A stretch of 11,595 bases of DNA from Ignavibacteriaceae bacterium (GTDB lineage: Bacteria > Bacteroidota > Ignavibacteria > Ignavibacteriales > Ignavibacteriaceae). A program made the translations under genes and the position numbers. Below the pieces are notes generated by a model, which worked only from the letters and a program-made list of their open reading frames with translations, had not been told where the DNA came from and ran no database searches. Where the stretch lies: the NCBI GenBank assembly GCA_026193755.1, contig JAPHUI010000288.1, positions 1 through 11,595 of the forward strand, written 5' to 3'. Of this stretch, positions 1-7,639 are shown one piece after another. The stretch's first letter is position 1, and each line of letters begins with the position of its first letter.

Positions 1-1648
1 CCATCAAAAAAAAGCTTAAAATAAAAACTACTATTGAACCGAACACAACAATCTTTCTGTGTGTTAATGCCCATCTCAAACCACCGCTGTATTTTTTACT
101 TAAAATTTCAAAGATATGATTGAAGTAGTAAAGAGATTTATTAAGCGGATTACCTTTGGGAGATAGTGCCTCATCTTCTCTGTGCAGCCATTTTGAGGAG
201 AGCATTGGGGTTAGTGTAAATGCAACGAATAAAGAGACGAGTACTGCCGCAGAGATTGTTATTCCAAATTGATAAAAGAATCTACCAACAATTCCCGGCA
301 TAAACGCAACGGGGACAAACACGGCAACAACCGTAAATGTTGTAGCCATTACTGCAAGCCCAATTTCTTCAGAAGCAGATTTTGCGGCTTCCATTGGTGT
401 TTCGCCTTGCGACATGTGCCTGTAAATATTTTCTATTACCACAATCGCATCATCAATCAACAAACCAACTGCAAGTGAAAGAGCAAGCAGTGACATCATA
501 TTTAATGTAAAATTAAGAGCAAACATCAAAATAAAACTTGCGATTATTGATGTGGGAAGTGCAAGACCACTTATTACAGTTGCTCTGAAGTTTGCTAAGA
601 AAAAATAAATCACAATTACTGCGAGAAGACCACCGTAAAGAATATCAAACAAAACATCATCAATTGATTCTTCGATAAATATGCTGTTATCTTGTGCAAC
701 GCTTACCGCAACTCCTGCGGGGATCTCTTTTTGTAATTTAGCCAGCTCCTTGTTTACACCATGTGCAACCTGAACCGTATTACTCCCGGATTGTTTAATG
801 ATATTCAATCCAACAGCAATTTTACCGTTAACTCTGGTTAAACTTGTTTGTTCTTTTATACCATCGACAACCCGTGCAACATCAAAGAGATACACAGGTT
901 TACCATTTGGAGTTGCTACGATAACTTTACTAAAATCTTCGACATTCTTATACTTGCCCATAGTCCGGACTAAAAGCTGGCGCGGACCTTCTATAACATT
1001 GCCGCCCGGAATTTCAACATTTTGAGCTCCAACATTTTGAATGACATCCTGAATAGAAATATTGTATGCTCTTAATTTCCCGGCATCCACTTCGATCTGA
1101 ACTTCTTTCTCTGCACCTCCAACCAAATCAACAGAACCAACACCCGGAATATTTTCCAGTCTCGGCTTAACAACATCTTTTGTAAATGTTGTTATATCTC
1201 TATCGGACATATTACCAGATACTGATAAATACATAATTGGTAAACTTGCGGGGTCATATCTCTGGATAACCGGATCTTCTATTTCCAACGGAAGTTTTGC
1301 ACGCACAGCAGCAATCTTTTCGCGTACATCCTGAGCAGCGGTTTTTCCATTTATCTCGAGCTTGAATGCAATTATAACTATAGAAACATTTTCCTGCGAA
1401 GTTGATTGAATATAATCAACGCCTTCTACAGGATTGACGGCATCCTCGATAATCTTTGTAACATCTGTTTCTATTTGTTCAGGTCCTGCACCGGGCAAGA
1501 CGGTTGTGATTACAACGAACGGAATATCAACATCGGGGTACAGATCAACATTCAGCTTTAGATAAGAAAATAATCCAAGCACAACTAAAGACATGATCAT
1601 CATTGTCGCAAAAACCGGGCGTCTTATAGAGACATCAGCTAATTTCAT
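1..1648 (-). CDS. RND-family (HAE1/AcrB-like) efflux pump, inner-membrane subunit, C-terminus cut by window edge
   Basis: This is the proton-driven pump of a tripartite efflux system, expected in the inner membrane. I translated it by hand from the ATG at 1648. It stays open for 549 codons to the window edge, about half the usual length of 1030-1060 residues. Family marks: N-terminal SIRRPVFATMM leading into TM1; the porter region (about 40-330); a TM2 start near residue 333; NFRATVISGLALP (353-365); the TM4 motif GLLIDDAIVVIENIYR, whose paired aspartates D399/D400 are the proton-relay residues of AcrB (D407/D408); then FVPVAFMPGIVGRFFYQFGITI and a TM6 ending LTPML. It starts 36 bp after the adaptor gene and is the third gene of that operon. 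The SD is weak. The substrate (drug, metabolite or other) cannot be told from sequence. No frameshift was seen. Confidence 0.95.
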   Translation of the reverse strand, partial: MKLADVSIRRPVFATMMIMSLVVLGLFSYLKLNVDLYPDVDIPFVVITTVLPGAGPEQIETDVTKIIEDAVNPVEGVDYIQSTSQENVSIVIIAFKLEINGKTAAQDVREKIAAVRAKLPLEIEDPVIQRYDPASLPIMYLSVSGNMSDRDITTFTKDVVKPRLENIPGVGSVDLVGGAEKEVQIEVDAGKLRAYNISIQDVIQNVGAQNVEIPGGNVIEGPRQLLVRTMGKYKNVEDFSKVIVATPNGKPVYLFDVARVVDGIKEQTSLTRVNGKIAVGLNIIKQSGSNTVQVAHGVNKELAKLQKEIPAGVAVSVAQDNSIFIEESIDDVLFDILYGGLLAVIVIYFFLANFRATVISGLALPTSIIASFILMFALNFTLNMMSLLALSLAVGLLIDDAIVVIENIYRHMSQGETPMEAAKSASEEIGLAVMATTFTVVAVFVPVAFMPGIVGRFFYQFGITISAAVLVSLFVAFTLTPMLSSKWLHREDEALSPKGNPLNKSLYYFNHIFEILSKKYSGGLRWALTHRKIVVFGSIVVFILSFFLM

Positions 1649-1684
1649 TTTTTAATCCGAATTTCTTTTTAAATAATCTTACTA

Positions 1685-2746
1685 TTATTTATTTGAAATA
1701 ATAACTACTGTTCCATCTTTTAGATTACTCATACCAAGAGTTACAACCTGCTCGCCGGTTTTTAAACCTGAAGTTACCTCAATTAATTTACCATCAGTTA
1801 AACCGGTTGTGATAGGCTTATATAAGGCTTTATTATCATTAACCACGTAAACTCCATCGGTATCGTTTTCTTTATAAACAGATGAATATGGAATTGTTAA
1901 CGCATTTTTCTTAGACTTCATATTTACTCTTACCCGGCAGAACATTCCCGGTTTAAACCACCTGTCATTAGTATTTGAAAACATTGCCTGCATTTCGAAT
2001 GTACGGGATTGGACATTTGCAGATTTTGAAATCTGGAATACCTTTCCGGTTTGAATTATATCGGGGCTCATCTCAGAATAAATCTCGGCTGGTTGACCGA
2101 CGTAGAAACTTGGCACATCAATTTCACCAACATTAAACTTAGCCTTCATTCTGCCGATATTTGCTACCGTTGCCAAAGGCATTGCAGGATTTGCAAGATC
2201 ACCAATATTTACATTTATTGCTGTAACAATACCTGAAAGCGGAGAAGTTATTTCAACCGTACTGCGAGCTGCATCAAAATTTGCTTTTGCAACCTCATAT
2301 TGAGTTTGAGTAGCATCGAATGCTTGTTGAGAAACCGCACCTACTTTTAATAAGTTTTGCATTCTTTCAAAATTCTTTTGTGCGTTAAGAAATGCGGCTT
2401 GTGCCTGGTAAAATTGCGATTGTGCGCCACCCTTATCCAATTCAAACAAAACATCCCCGACTTTTACATAATCCCCGACTTTTGTATTAACCTTCATTAT
2501 TCTTTCGGGGATTTTAGCAATTATATTTGCCTGGTCTTCTCCTTCCAGAGTACCTGAAAAAGTCTTTGAAATTGTTAATTCCTTTACTTCAACAGATTGG
2601 GTTTCAACTGACACTGTGTCTGTATACGTAGTTTTATCGGTCGTGTTCTCTTCAGACTTTCCCCCGCAAGATTGAAAAATTAATATTGAAAACATTAATC
2701 CAACTAACCCCAGGGTTGCAAACTGGTATTTTAAAATTTGTTTCAT
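1685..2746 (-). CDS. RND efflux periplasmic adaptor (HlyD/MFP family), lipoprotein
   Basis: This is the membrane-fusion subunit expected to bridge the RND pump and the TolC channel in the periplasm. Its 353 residues have the normal adaptor layout: a hydrophobic signal with Cys27 in FQSCGG (an imperfect lipobox, but the SC-G form is common in Bacteroidota lipoproteins); a first barrel-sandwich (lipoyl-like) half around 72-104 with VGDYVKVGDVLFELD; a coiled-coil hairpin around 106-165; the second half with ITSPLSGIVTAINVNIGD (166-183); then beta-barrel and membrane-proximal domains, including FKPGMFCRVRV and LTIPYSSVY. The start is backed by AGAGGAG about 12 bases upstream of the ATG. The gene lies 39 bp after the TolC gene and 36 bp before the pump, so the three are almost surely co-transcribed. 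Confidence 0.95.
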   Translation of the reverse strand: MKQILKYQFATLGLVGLMFSILIFQSCGGKSEENTTDKTTYTDTVSVETQSVEVKELTISKTFSGTLEGEDQANIIAKIPERIMKVNTKVGDYVKVGDVLFELDKGGAQSQFYQAQAAFLNAQKNFERMQNLLKVGAVSQQAFDATQTQYEVAKANFDAARSTVEITSPLSGIVTAINVNIGDLANPAMPLATVANIGRMKAKFNVGEIDVPSFYVGQPAEIYSEMSPDIIQTGKVFQISKSANVQSRTFEMQAMFSNTNDRWFKPGMFCRVRVNMKSKKNALTIPYSSVYKENDTDGVYVVNDNKALYKPITTGLTDGKLIEVTSGLKTGEQVVTLGMSNLKDGTVVIISNK

Positions 2747-2785
2747 ATAATATTGATTCTCCTCTTTACAAGAAATATTAAATTT

Positions 2786-4210
2786 TTAATTTTCATTATC
2801 GCTGAAGGAAGAAAAATATTGAGGATCAGTTCTGCCAAGTAACTGGTCAAGCTCGAATTTAGTAATAAGATAGGAATGAACAGCTTGTACTCTGTTGAGT
2901 CTTGCCTGCCTCAGATCCTGATCTGCGTTTTGCAACTCAAGTTGACTTCCGGCGCCTTCCTTGTATCTTACTTTTGCTATATCGTAAGCTCTTTCAGCCA
3001 GTTTAACTGTTCTTGCTTGAACTTCCAGCAACGATTGAACCCTCTTAAGTTCCTGCACATTAGCTTTAACATTCATTACAGTATAATCTTTCAGCTGCGA
3101 TAATTGTTCTTCAGTTTGTTTGTATGTAATAGTTGATTGCTCAACTGCATTTTTTGTTCGGTTTCCCTGCCAGAGATTGATAGAAAAACTAAGCCCAACT
3201 GTTGCATAATTATAATTTTGAAAATTCCATTGATCAGATGATCCGGCATAGGAGTAATTTCCAAATGCGGCAAGCGTGGGCCAGTATTCCGAAACATCTA
3301 ATTGAATAAAAGCCTCATCAACCTGTTTTTTTAGATCCAGACTTTTGATATCGAAATTTGAAGCCAATGCTTCCTGAATAAGTTCGTCCTCGTTGCTAAT
3401 ATCAATCGAATCTAATTTAATCTCTCCGGATACATCAACATCTGCGGTCTGATCAATTCCAAGGGTAATTTTAAATCCATTAGTTGCGTTGATCAAAGCA
3501 TTTTCTACCCTTAGTAAAACAGGTCTGATATTTTCCAGCTGAACCTCTGCCTGAAGTTTATCAAATTCCGATACCATTCCCTCGTCATAGAGAGCTTTAA
3601 CATTATTAAAGTTTTCTTCAGCGTTGTTGAAACTTGAGTTCGTAATTTCTAAAACTGCCTTAGCAAGCAGCACACCATAAAATGCTTTCTGCACAGATAG
3701 AACCGTTTTAGAAACGGTATTATTTAATTCTGATTTTGCAAGTTCGTAATAAGTTTGCGAAGCACCGATTCCCTCGAAGACTGCCGAGCTGAACAAAATT
3801 TGGGTTAATGTTAAGGACGCCGAATAAGTATTGCTCTGAACAAATGACTGAAGCTTTGTTTCTACCGGAACGAATTTGCTCTCATCTTTCGGGATTACAT
3901 TCTCATCAAACAAAATATTATACGTTGCATTCGTAAGCAGAGCTTCAAAATCGGGAAACGCCGTGAGCGGTTTCTTTAAAAAATGGGAAAAGTTTGCTGA
4001 TGCATCAAGACTCGGAAGTGCGTATCCAAAAGCTTCTTTGACTGCTGCACGTGATTTTTCCGTATTCAGAACTGAAATATTAATATCACGGTTATTTCCC
4101 AGCGCTGTGTTTATCGCCTCATCTAAAGTATAAATTTTTTTCTGAGCATTTGCCAATCCGGGGAGAAGAAAGACCGATAGTAAAACAAATAACAAAAAAC
4201 CCTTTTTCAT
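2786..4210 (-). CDS. TolC-family outer-membrane efflux channel
   Basis: This is the outer-membrane exit duct of the tripartite pump. Its 474 residues begin with a signal peptide, MKKGFLLFVLLSVFLLPGLA, and probable cleavage after Ala22 (ANA|QKK). The mature protein shows the duplicated outer-membrane efflux protein pattern: long amphipathic helices rich in E, N, Q and A (for example LAKAVLEITNSSFNNAEENF and the C-terminal repeat with VKLAERAYDIAKVRYKEGAG and SQLELQNADQDLRQARLNRV). Between them lies a strand, ATVGLSFSINLWQGNRTKN, of the kind that inserts in the membrane in each half. It is the first gene of the efflux operon, and a candidate promoter is listed upstream. The SD is weak (GTGAG about 8 bases before the ATG). 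The start is chosen because it gives an intact signal peptide. The cargo is unknown. Confidence 0.94.
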   Translation of the reverse strand: MKKGFLLFVLLSVFLLPGLANAQKKIYTLDEAINTALGNNRDINISVLNTEKSRAAVKEAFGYALPSLDASANFSHFLKKPLTAFPDFEALLTNATYNILFDENVIPKDESKFVPVETKLQSFVQSNTYSASLTLTQILFSSAVFEGIGASQTYYELAKSELNNTVSKTVLSVQKAFYGVLLAKAVLEITNSSFNNAEENFNNVKALYDEGMVSEFDKLQAEVQLENIRPVLLRVENALINATNGFKITLGIDQTADVDVSGEIKLDSIDISNEDELIQEALASNFDIKSLDLKKQVDEAFIQLDVSEYWPTLAAFGNYSYAGSSDQWNFQNYNYATVGLSFSINLWQGNRTKNAVEQSTITYKQTEEQLSQLKDYTVMNVKANVQELKRVQSLLEVQARTVKLAERAYDIAKVRYKEGAGSQLELQNADQDLRQARLNRVQAVHSYLITKFELDQLLGRTDPQYFSSFSDNEN

Positions 4211-4468
4211 TAGTAACTCACAGTTGATTAAAATTATTTAAATGTAGTAATAGGTAGTATGAAAAATAAATCATAAGAATAAGATGACGAGCATATTAGT
4301 TTTAGAACCAGTTACAAGATTTCCCTGACATACAAAGAAAAACAATCAAGAGAAAAATCATTATTTATAAAATGTAAAATTAGTTATTCCTTCGATAATA
4401 TATAATCTAAAAATATTAGTTTGCGAAAAAGCTGTAAAAAAGAATTTTAAGTCTAGGGGTAAAATTAA
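4211..4468. other. AT-rich intergenic stretch upstream of the efflux operon
   Basis: This is the larger part of a 422-bp gap between the efflux operon and citrate synthase. It is AT-rich and holds the candidate minus-strand promoter given separately. I saw no convincing gene, repeat or regulator-type inverted repeat in it. The rest of the gap is covered by the small ORF and palindrome entries. Confidence 0.6.
4290..4317 (-). promoter_or_regulatory. candidate sigma70-like promoter of the efflux operon
   Basis: On the minus strand TTGTAA (4312-4317) is followed after 16 bases by TATGCT (4290-4295). Each box matches the sigma70 consensus at four of six positions. It would give a 5' leader of roughly 70 bases before the TolC-family gene. 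Matches of this quality arise by chance in AT-rich DNA, so this is a suggestion only. Confidence 0.25.
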
Positions 4469-4618
4469 ATGCCTTATAGAAATTCAGTTTTGATAAGAAT
4501 CACACTATCGTATATATTGGATGAAGGGGAGAACGGAATCCACAATTGGGTTTATCAAAAATTAAGTGATTTAGATTTAAATAACTTCCTCAGACCCCTC
4601 TCAGCAAGAGAGGGGTGA
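4469..4618 (+). CDS. possible 49-residue small protein of unknown function
   Basis: This is an open frame of 49 codons plus TGA, and the only plus-strand frame I consider worth listing. AGGGG (4455-4459) sits 9 bases before the ATG, good SD spacing, and the codon just before the ATG is an in-frame TAA. The product starts MPYRNSVLIRITLSYIL and continues DEGENGIHNWVYQKLSDLDL, ending PLSAREG. The middle has a natural-looking composition (W, Y, charged residues), with no signal peptide or clear membrane helix. The last codons and the stop come from the palindrome at 4588-4620. I do not recognise the family. It could be a genuine small gene, a remnant of a longer gene truncated by a palindromic element, or a chance ORF. 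Confidence 0.3.
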   Translation: MPYRNSVLIRITLSYILDEGENGIHNWVYQKLSDLDLNNFLRPLSAREG

Positions 4619-4620
4619 GG
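4588..4620. repeat. strong intergenic palindrome (hairpin), possible REP-like element or terminator
   Basis: An inner stem CCCCTCTC (4595-4602) pairs perfectly with GAGAGGGG (4608-4615) around the loop AGCAA. An outer stem CCTCA (4588-4592) pairs with TGAGG (4616-4620), leaving a two-base GA bulge. It begins 12 bp past the citrate synthase stop, so it may end that transcript. On the minus strand, however, it is followed by AAGTTATTTAAAT rather than a clean T-run, so intrinsic termination would be weak. Its high GC in AT-rich surroundings suggests a dispersed palindromic repeat. Only a genome-wide count could show that. Confidence 0.6.
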
Positions 4621-4632
4621 AGTGAGATAGAA

Positions 4633-5940
4633 TTATTTCTTTATCCCTGCAATTTCTTCCATCATTGCAGTAGTAATTGATTTTGGTCTTTCTATAGGAT
4701 AACCAAGAGCACGATCCCATATGATGTTAGATACAACACCAAGTGCTCTTCCAATTCCAAAAAGTACAGTGTAAAACTCATACTCGGTTAAACCATAATA
4801 CCACTGAATTACTCCGGATTGTGCATCAACATTTGGCCAGGGATTTTTTGCTTTACCTTGTTCCAGCAAAATTGGTGGAGTAACCTTAAAAATCAAATCA
4901 ACATATTTAAACAAAGGATCATCAGGTAAATGTTTTAGGCAAAATTCTCTTTGTGCCATGTAGCGCGGGTCGGTCTTTCTTAAAACTGCATGCCCGAATC
5001 CTGGAATCACCTGTCCACTACTTAGCGTATCCCAAACAAATTTTTTCATTTCTTCTTCAGTAGGAATTTTACCACCCATCTTTTCATAGACACCTTGCGT
5101 CCATCTTAAAACCTGTTCGTTTGCAAGTCCGTGGAGTGGTCCTGCTAGACCGTTTATCATTGCAGAAATTGCATAGTAAATATCCGAAAGTGCACTAGCT
5201 ACGAGATGTCCAGTGTGTGCACTTACATTTCCACTTTCGTGATCGCTGTGGAGGATGAAGTACATTCTTGATACTTCATCATAAGGTTTCTTTATCCCCA
5301 TCATATGAGCAAAGTTGCCGCCCATGTCTAGCTTGGGATCAGCTTTTATTATATCCGCTTTTTTGTACTTCAGCCTGTAAATAAATGCGGCAATGGTTGG
5401 AAGTTTTGCAAGGAGATTCATTCCGTCTTCATAAGTTGGCATCCAGTATTCCATTTTGTTAAGACCGGCATTGTATTCCTTTACGAATACTGATTCTCTT
5501 TGCATCGCAACAATAGCGGAAGAAAACATCGCCATGGGATGGGAATCAGGCGGCAGTTTTCTAAGCACATCGAATACGTACTCGGGCACGGCTTCTCTTT
5601 TTTTAAATTCGGCCGCAACCTCTATGGCATCTTTTTCGGTTGGAACCTCACCAGTAAGAAGTAAATAGAAAAATCCTTCAACATATGGCATCTCACTTCC
5701 GGGAACTTTTGGAAGTTTTTGCATAACTTCAGGAATTGTAAATCCTCTAAAGCGAATTCCTTCAAACGGGTCCAGATAAGAGATATCGGTCGTTAAACTT
5801 TTGACTCCTCTGGCGCCACCGATTACTTGTGAAATTGTTACTTCACCAACTTTTGCATCTCCGTGATCTTTTAACAGCTTTATAGTACGGGGTCGCCATT
5901 CCTCGATTTTTTTACCAAGTTTTTCTTTTAATACGGACAT
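4633..5940 (-). CDS. citrate synthase, eukaryotic/mitochondrial-type
   Basis: It condenses oxaloacetate and acetyl-CoA to citrate, the entry step of the TCA cycle, in the cytoplasm. The 435 residues match the mitochondrial-type enzyme rather than the usual bacterial GltA. Catalytic residues are all present: His270 in NGLAGPLHGLAN, His317 in PGFGHAVLRKTDPRY and Asp372 in NVDAQSGV, corresponding to His274, His320 and Asp375 of the pig enzyme. The oxaloacetate-site stretch HSDHESGNVSAHTGHL (231-246) and the arginines in WDRALG (Arg410) and IERPKS (Arg418) are also conserved. GGAGG six bases before the ATG fixes the start. The gene stands alone, with a hairpin just past its stop. Known family point: eukaryotic-type citrate synthases occur in some bacteria such as Geobacter. 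Whether this one also runs in reverse cannot be read from the sequence. Confidence 0.97.
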   Translation of the reverse strand: MSVLKEKLGKKIEEWRPRTIKLLKDHGDAKVGEVTISQVIGGARGVKSLTTDISYLDPFEGIRFRGFTIPEVMQKLPKVPGSEMPYVEGFFYLLLTGEVPTEKDAIEVAAEFKKREAVPEYVFDVLRKLPPDSHPMAMFSSAIVAMQRESVFVKEYNAGLNKMEYWMPTYEDGMNLLAKLPTIAAFIYRLKYKKADIIKADPKLDMGGNFAHMMGIKKPYDEVSRMYFILHSDHESGNVSAHTGHLVASALSDIYYAISAMINGLAGPLHGLANEQVLRWTQGVYEKMGGKIPTEEEMKKFVWDTLSSGQVIPGFGHAVLRKTDPRYMAQREFCLKHLPDDPLFKYVDLIFKVTPPILLEQGKAKNPWPNVDAQSGVIQWYYGLTEYEFYTVLFGIGRALGVVSNIIWDRALGYPIERPKSITTAMMEEIAGIKK

Positions 5941-5989
5941 ATTATCCTCCGATAATTGTAATTATTGTTCACTGAATAATGGATTAATT

Positions 5990-6018
5990 TGATTATTGTT
6001 TGTAAGATTTTCTATCAA
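5990..6018 (-). promoter_or_regulatory. candidate promoter of citrate synthase
   Basis: On the minus strand TTGATA (6013-6018) lies 17 bases before TAATCA (5990-5995), leaving a leader of roughly 40 bases before the GGAGG-preceded ATG. The -35 box and spacing are good, but the -10 box is poor. The position is sensible, the support thin. Confidence 0.2.
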
Positions 6019-6029
6019 CATAAATATTT

Positions 6030-6118
6030 TCTCCGCGGGCTTCTTCCAAAGGAATGGACACCCAAATCGGGAAGAGAAGCGTGCCTTTCTTGACAGAGGT
6101 TCCCAAGGTTCCTCTTTT
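6030..6118. repeat. GC-rich block with several short inverted symmetries in the spacer upstream of citrate synthase
   Basis: Most of the 227-bp spacer between the MBL-fold gene and citrate synthase is AT-rich, but this block is clearly richer in GC. It contains a perfect TTCC-AAA-GGAA symmetry (6044-6054). It also has an imperfect palindrome at 6095-6115 (AGAGG pairing with CCTCT, inner CC with GG) and a weaker one around 6071-6091. On the minus strand a frame with no ATG runs through it and on to a stop near 5996, reading ...GTLGTSVKKGTLLFPIW and then VSIPLEEARGENIYVD. All three minus frames are fairly open here. It may be a dispersed repeat or the remnant of a gene. I cannot tell which. Confidence 0.35.
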
Positions 6119-6167
6119 TACAAAAAACGAAAAATTTCTTAGTTCAATATATCAATAGTTTGGCTTA

Positions 6168-7517
6168 TTAATCAAACATTATCGCTTTACCCAACCCTGC
6201 AGCAAAGACTTTTTTTTGTGGATAATTTTTGAGAATTGAGGCTCCCATCCAGTCGATAGCTTCTAAATCTCCATGAACAAGAACAATGTTATCCGATTTC
6301 AATGTGTTAATTATTGAGAGCAGTTCTTCTCTTTTTGAGTGAGCTGAAAATCTAAAGTTTCTTATTTCACATTTAATTTCCGTTTTTCTATCTCTTTCAG
6401 TGAGTTGAATTTTATCTCCTTTCTTTGCGTTAGCAATTATGCTGCCTGGAGTTGAGGGATCCATATACCCAACTGTGAATATTGCAAAATCTTTTTTCTG
6501 GAGAAATTGTTTTGCCAGCATAAAAGAATTGGTAGATTCTATCATCATTCCACTTGAAGCAAGAACTATTGAGGGAAATTTGAATAGTTCTTCAAAATCT
6601 GGTAGCGTTTTTAAATCTTTATGTGGAACGTCATGCAAAACCAAATCCTTTTCATTTCTTTTTACGACGAAACGATTGTAATCGTAAATCCTGTTTATTT
6701 TATTTCCAATTCCGCCGGTATAAATATCAACTTTGGTAATATTATTTCTTTGCATTTGAAGCCAGATGGTTGCAAGCATCTCCTGCAATTTTCCTAAAGC
6801 AAATACCGGAATTAGAACCGACCCTCCTTTATTAATTACTTTATTAATTGATGAAGCAAATCTTTCCACTTCTTTTTGCCAGACATTTAATCGTGAAGAG
6901 TCAGTTGCGCCGTAGGTTGTTTCAGTTATCAATAAATCAATTTTTCCTGTTGGCAGGTTCGCTCCGGATAAAATAGTTTGTGCCGATAAATTAATATCCC
7001 CCGTATAAAATATTTTTTTATTTCTATAATGAATAAGAATGCCAGCAGAACCAATAATATGTCCTGCATCATAAAATTCAGCTTCAATTTCTTCTTTACT
7101 GTTCAATATAAATTTTTCGTTGATAGGTTTATAGTTTATTGATTTTATAAGAAGATCAACTTCGTCACGCGAATAAACTTCAAATTCATTTTTCTTCACT
7201 TGTCTTTTTAATATTGAAATAGCATTGTGGAGAGTAAGTTCAGCTACTGCTCGTGTTTGTGGAGTGGTAATGATCTTCAAATGAGGAAATTTTTTTATTA
7301 GAAATGGAAGTGCATTCAGATGATCCTGATGGGCATGAGAAATTAAAACATAATCTGTTGGCCTATCCTCCAATAAATCAAACTTTGGAAGTGAATGCAA
7401 ACCTGTTTTTTGTGGATGCATTCCACAATCCAGAATTACTCCGATACCATCTAAATTCAGATAGTAACAGTTTGCACCAATTTCACCTGCCCCGCCAAGG
7501 GGAAGAAATTCAATCAT
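6168..7517 (-). CDS. beta-CASP metallo-beta-lactamase-fold protein, probable RNA nuclease (CPSF-like)
   Basis: A predicted zinc-dependent cytoplasmic nuclease of 449 residues, normal length for bacterial CPSF/Ysh1-like proteins. MBL motifs: Asp30 in ILDCG, HAHQDH (61-66), His153 in DAGHIIGS and Asp174 in YTGD. Beta-CASP motifs follow: Glu199 in TETTYG (motif A), His393 in FSAHSKREEL (motif B) and His415 in LVHGD (motif C). With every metal and catalytic residue present it should be active, most likely as an RNA endonuclease and/or exonuclease. There is no KH or other added RNA-binding domain. The start follows from the first strand, IEFLPLGGAGEIG, beginning at residue 2 as in relatives. I see no real SD. 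It lies past the terminator of the T9SS gene and therefore probably has its own promoter in 7518-7593. The physiological RNA target is unknown. Confidence 0.9.
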   Translation of the reverse strand: MIEFLPLGGAGEIGANCYYLNLDGIGVILDCGMHPQKTGLHSLPKFDLLEDRPTDYVLISHAHQDHLNALPFLIKKFPHLKIITTPQTRAVAELTLHNAISILKRQVKKNEFEVYSRDEVDLLIKSINYKPINEKFILNSKEEIEAEFYDAGHIIGSAGILIHYRNKKIFYTGDINLSAQTILSGANLPTGKIDLLITETTYGATDSSRLNVWQKEVERFASSINKVINKGGSVLIPVFALGKLQEMLATIWLQMQRNNITKVDIYTGGIGNKINRIYDYNRFVVKRNEKDLVLHDVPHKDLKTLPDFEELFKFPSIVLASSGMMIESTNSFMLAKQFLQKKDFAIFTVGYMDPSTPGSIIANAKKGDKIQLTERDRKTEIKCEIRNFRFSAHSKREELLSIINTLKSDNIVLVHGDLEAIDWMGASILKNYPQKKVFAAGLGKAIMFD

Positions 7518-7593
7518 TGAAATACTAAAATATTATTGTAATGATAAAATTATTCTTTGTTTCGTTAACTGGGAAATGAGTTTAAAAATGAAA

Positions 7594-7617
7594 TGCCGAA
7601 TCATTAAAGATTCGGCA
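7594..7617 (-). terminator. intrinsic terminator of the T9SS-cargo gene
   Basis: A perfect 9-bp stem (TGCCGAATC 7594-7602 with GATTCGGCA 7609-7617) closes a 6-base loop. On the minus strand it is followed by TTTCATTTTT. It sits 22 bp past the stop codon of the T9SS gene and separates that gene from the MBL-fold gene. Confidence 0.8.
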
Positions 7618-7639
7618 AATTAAAAATTGAAAAATGATA

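Noticed and set aside
798..1025. 75-codon plus-strand open frame inside the RND pump gene
   Set aside because: It lies wholly within a strongly supported minus-strand gene with intact family motifs; it is an antisense shadow.
3091..3297. 68-codon minus-strand frame inside the TolC-family gene
   Set aside because: It overlaps the channel gene in another frame, with no SD and no protein-like pattern.
4211..4632. Possible CRISPR array or tRNA in the largest intergenic gap
   Set aside because: There are no regularly spaced direct repeats and no cloverleaf; only a single palindrome and one small ORF are visible.
6095..6120. Palindrome followed by TTTTTA on the plus strand, resembling an intrinsic terminator
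   Set aside because: No plus-strand gene ends here and the stem has central mismatches; it fits better as part of the GC-rich symmetric block.
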